Shown here in pieces: positions 62,296-64,000 of a stretch of DNA of 64,000 nt. The stretch spans positions 62,001 to 126,000 of the forward strand of contig NZ_JAFLQZ010000002.1 in the NCBI RefSeq assembly GCF_017313265.1, given 5' to 3'. How positions within the stretch are numbered: position 1 is the stretch's first letter; each line of letters opens with the position of its first letter. Under the pieces are notes generated by a model. It saw only the letters and a list, made by a program, of their open reading frames with translations, was not told the origin of the DNA and made no database searches. The translations under genes were made by a program, and so were the position numbers. The DNA is from Hymenobacter telluris. GTDB taxonomy: Bacteria > Bacteroidota > Bacteroidia > Cytophagales > Hymenobacteraceae.

Positions 62296-64000
62296 ATGAA
62301 ACGTACGTTCTATTCCCAGATTATCAGTGTTTTGAGTTTGTGCCTGTTTACGCTTGTCCCAACTTGGGCTCAAAACCAAACCGGGCCGGCTTACTATTCT
62401 ACTAGCGGCCGTTCCAGCTTTAGCCGGGCGTGTTTGCTTGGCATCACTTGTGGAAATATTACAAATGAAGCCCGGGCAGTAGATGCCGACTTCAACAGCT
62501 ACGCTACCCTCCGACCTGCCACCCTAACGCTAGGCCTTTCTCCGGTTGCGCTACGGATGCATATGGACGCAGCAGTGCCCAAAAACCACCGGGCTGGTGT
62601 GGTAATAGGGGCAGCTACTGGTTTGTCGGCCATTGGCACGGTTACGCTCCGTACCTATCTCACCGGCGACCCCGCCCCGAAGCAAACCCTGGACGTAACT
62701 GCGTTGGCCTTAGTGGCGCTGGGTAGTGCTACTCCTGGGCGGGTGGAATTTCTGGCCACTCAGTCTTTCGACCAGATAGAAATAGAAGTGAATTCGTTGC
62801 TCAACGTGAGCTACGATGTACGCGTGTATTATGCCTACGGGGTGGATGCCAACGTAGTAGAAACTGCGCGCGGGGTGGTATCCCGCTTTTTGGCGCCAGC
62901 AGCTGGCGTCAACTACAGCACGGCTGGCGTCGATAACAACAACGTGCAGGTGTGCGTCAATTCCAACGTGCTTAATCCCGAACAGGCCGTTGACCAAAAC
63001 TTAAACAACTATGCCACGTTCGGGACCTTTATAGGCGTGAGCTGCCCGAACACGCTACGGGTGAAGCTGGAAGCCACAGCTCCTGCCGGCTACCAGGCTG
63101 GCTTTGTGGTTGGGCAACAGGGCGTGCTGGATCTGAATGCGTTGGCGGGGCTCCGGCTGACCACCTACAAAAACGGAGTAGTTCAGGAAACCGCCACGGG
63201 TATTCAATTGCTGAACGTAGCTGTATTGGCGAACGGAAGACAGCAACTAAGCTTTCCTAGTACGCTGAGCTTCGACGAGGTGCAGCTCACCAGAGCCAGC
63301 GCCGTTGGCGTACTCGACAATTTGGCTGTTTACTACGGCTTCGGGTTGGAGCCAAGCGTATTCCGTGACCAGACGCCGGTGCTATCCAATTTTTCCAGTG
63401 GTGCCAACCAGTTCGACGTAGCTTCCAACGGTGTGTTGTGCGTGTTGTGTGCCAACGTGAACGTGCTGAACCCCGAACGGGCTGCCGACAACAACTTGAA
63501 TCCCAACGACTATGCAGTTATGCGGACTGGCTTGGCTGGCGCAGTTACTTCGTCGGCATTGCGCCTGAACCTCAATGGCACGGGCGTGGCTGGCAACGCC
63601 GCCGGGGTGGCACTCAACCAAGGGGCCGGCCTACTGAATACACAACTCCTAAACGGCATTACCCTGCGCACGTACGGTGGCACTAATGGCGACCAACTGC
63701 TAGAAACGGCTGGCGGCAGCAGCCTGCTTCAGCAGGGTTTGCTGCCCGATGGCCGGGTGGAAGTATTTTTCCGGACCACCCAGAGTTTTCAGCGGGTGGA
63801 AGTGGAAGTAAGCAACGCAGTGGCTCTGCTCGACCAAACCCGCATCTACTACGCTTTTGCGCAAGACCGTCCTATGGGTTTCCCTACTACCATTGTTCCG
63901 GCGGCGGCCCCCCTGCCAGTGGAGCTACGCGCTTTTCAGGCAACGGCAATTGGCAACGACGTGGCAGTAACCTGGCAAACGGCTTCGGAGCAGAGCAACA
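62296..64000 (+). CDS. Large secreted surface protein, N-terminal part (cut by the window edge)
   Basis: Starts with ATG at 62296 and stays open to the end of the window (568 residues seen). A signal peptide (KRTFYSQIISVLSLCLFTLV to TWAQ) is followed by three related ~180-residue modules. Each begins with a Cys-pair/Asn section: SFSRACLLGITCGNITNEA near 45, VCVNSNVLNPEQAVDQNLNN near 215 and CVLCANVNVLNPERAADNN near 385. It ends here with LPVELRAFQATAIGNDVAV, the phrase that precedes T9SS tails in Bacteroidota, so an exported T9SS protein is likely. Function unknown. Confidence 0.85.
   Translation, partial: MKRTFYSQIISVLSLCLFTLVPTWAQNQTGPAYYSTSGRSSFSRACLLGITCGNITNEARAVDADFNSYATLRPATLTLGLSPVALRMHMDAAVPKNHRAGVVIGAATGLSAIGTVTLRTYLTGDPAPKQTLDVTALALVALGSATPGRVEFLATQSFDQIEIEVNSLLNVSYDVRVYYAYGVDANVVETARGVVSRFLAPAAGVNYSTAGVDNNNVQVCVNSNVLNPEQAVDQNLNNYATFGTFIGVSCPNTLRVKLEATAPAGYQAGFVVGQQGVLDLNALAGLRLTTYKNGVVQETATGIQLLNVAVLANGRQQLSFPSTLSFDEVQLTRASAVGVLDNLAVYYGFGLEPSVFRDQTPVLSNFSSGANQFDVASNGVLCVLCANVNVLNPERAADNNLNPNDYAVMRTGLAGAVTSSALRLNLNGTGVAGNAAGVALNQGAGLLNTQLLNGITLRTYGGTNGDQLLETAGGSSLLQQGLLPDGRVEVFFRTTQSFQRVEVEVSNAVALLDQTRIYYAFAQDRPMGFPTTIVPAAAPLPVELRAFQATAIGNDVAVTWQTASEQSN

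Overview
The window looks like chromosomal DNA of a GC-rich member of the Bacteroidota, most like Hymenobacter or a close relative (Cytophagales). The evidence is several secreted proteins ending in type IX secretion (T9SS) sorting domains, TAnnTTTG-type promoter elements, pectinases and porins in Bacteroidota architectures, and the general codon and GC character. This genus call is inference; there is no rRNA gene in the window. I see no CRISPR array, prophage, transposase or plasmid gene.

Layout. 1-5.6 kb: the 3' end of ettA, an HNH endonuclease with a possible modified-base reader domain, a secreted beta-rich protein, a small HTH regulator with its own palindrome, and a Na+/H+ antiporter. 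5.8-14.6 kb: a block on the minus strand with a large T9SS metalloprotease, a truncated second copy of a nuclease gene, a vanadium-haloperoxidase-like enzyme, a membrane protein, the intact secreted nuclease, and an SMP-30-type lactonase. The nuclease fragment and the intact gene form 381-bp direct repeats around the haloperoxidase/membrane-protein pair. 15-25 kb: signalling (LuxR-type regulator, PAS histidine kinase), a CDF metal exporter, type II NADH dehydrogenase, trehalase, and an eutC with no eutB beside it.

25-38 kb: a pectin-degradation region with two paralogous PL1 pectate lyases and a pectin methylesterase. Both lyase genes carry the same 25-bp palindromic operator-like sequence about 125 bp before the start codon, so they probably form one regulon. 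Between them lie housekeeping and hypothetical genes. 38-49 kb: a subclass B1-type metallo-beta-lactamase, an aldehyde dehydrogenase, a GMC alcohol oxidase, and several small secreted or lipoprotein genes.

50-55 kb: a tRNA-Val(GAC) gene, an HDAC-like deacetylase, and a three-gene minus-strand cluster of FAD oxidoreductase, type III polyketide synthase and methyltransferase. This cluster is compositionally like the Streptomyces phenolic-lipid genes srsABC. 55-64 kb: a short T9SS-tailed protein, a very small membrane ORF, a flavin monooxygenase, a five-PAS hybrid histidine kinase, a sigma-54 response regulator, and the start of a large repeat-containing surface protein.

The most unusual signal is between the genes. 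At least six spacers hold long imperfect hairpins whose arms are degenerate tandem words (for example runs of GGTGA and TGGTGA). Three share a common loop core. In five cases the hairpin arm supplies the stop codon of a neighbouring gene. A second family of three dispersed 113-135 bp elements has terminal inverted repeats beginning TAGAGCGGTTT and resembles a MITE.
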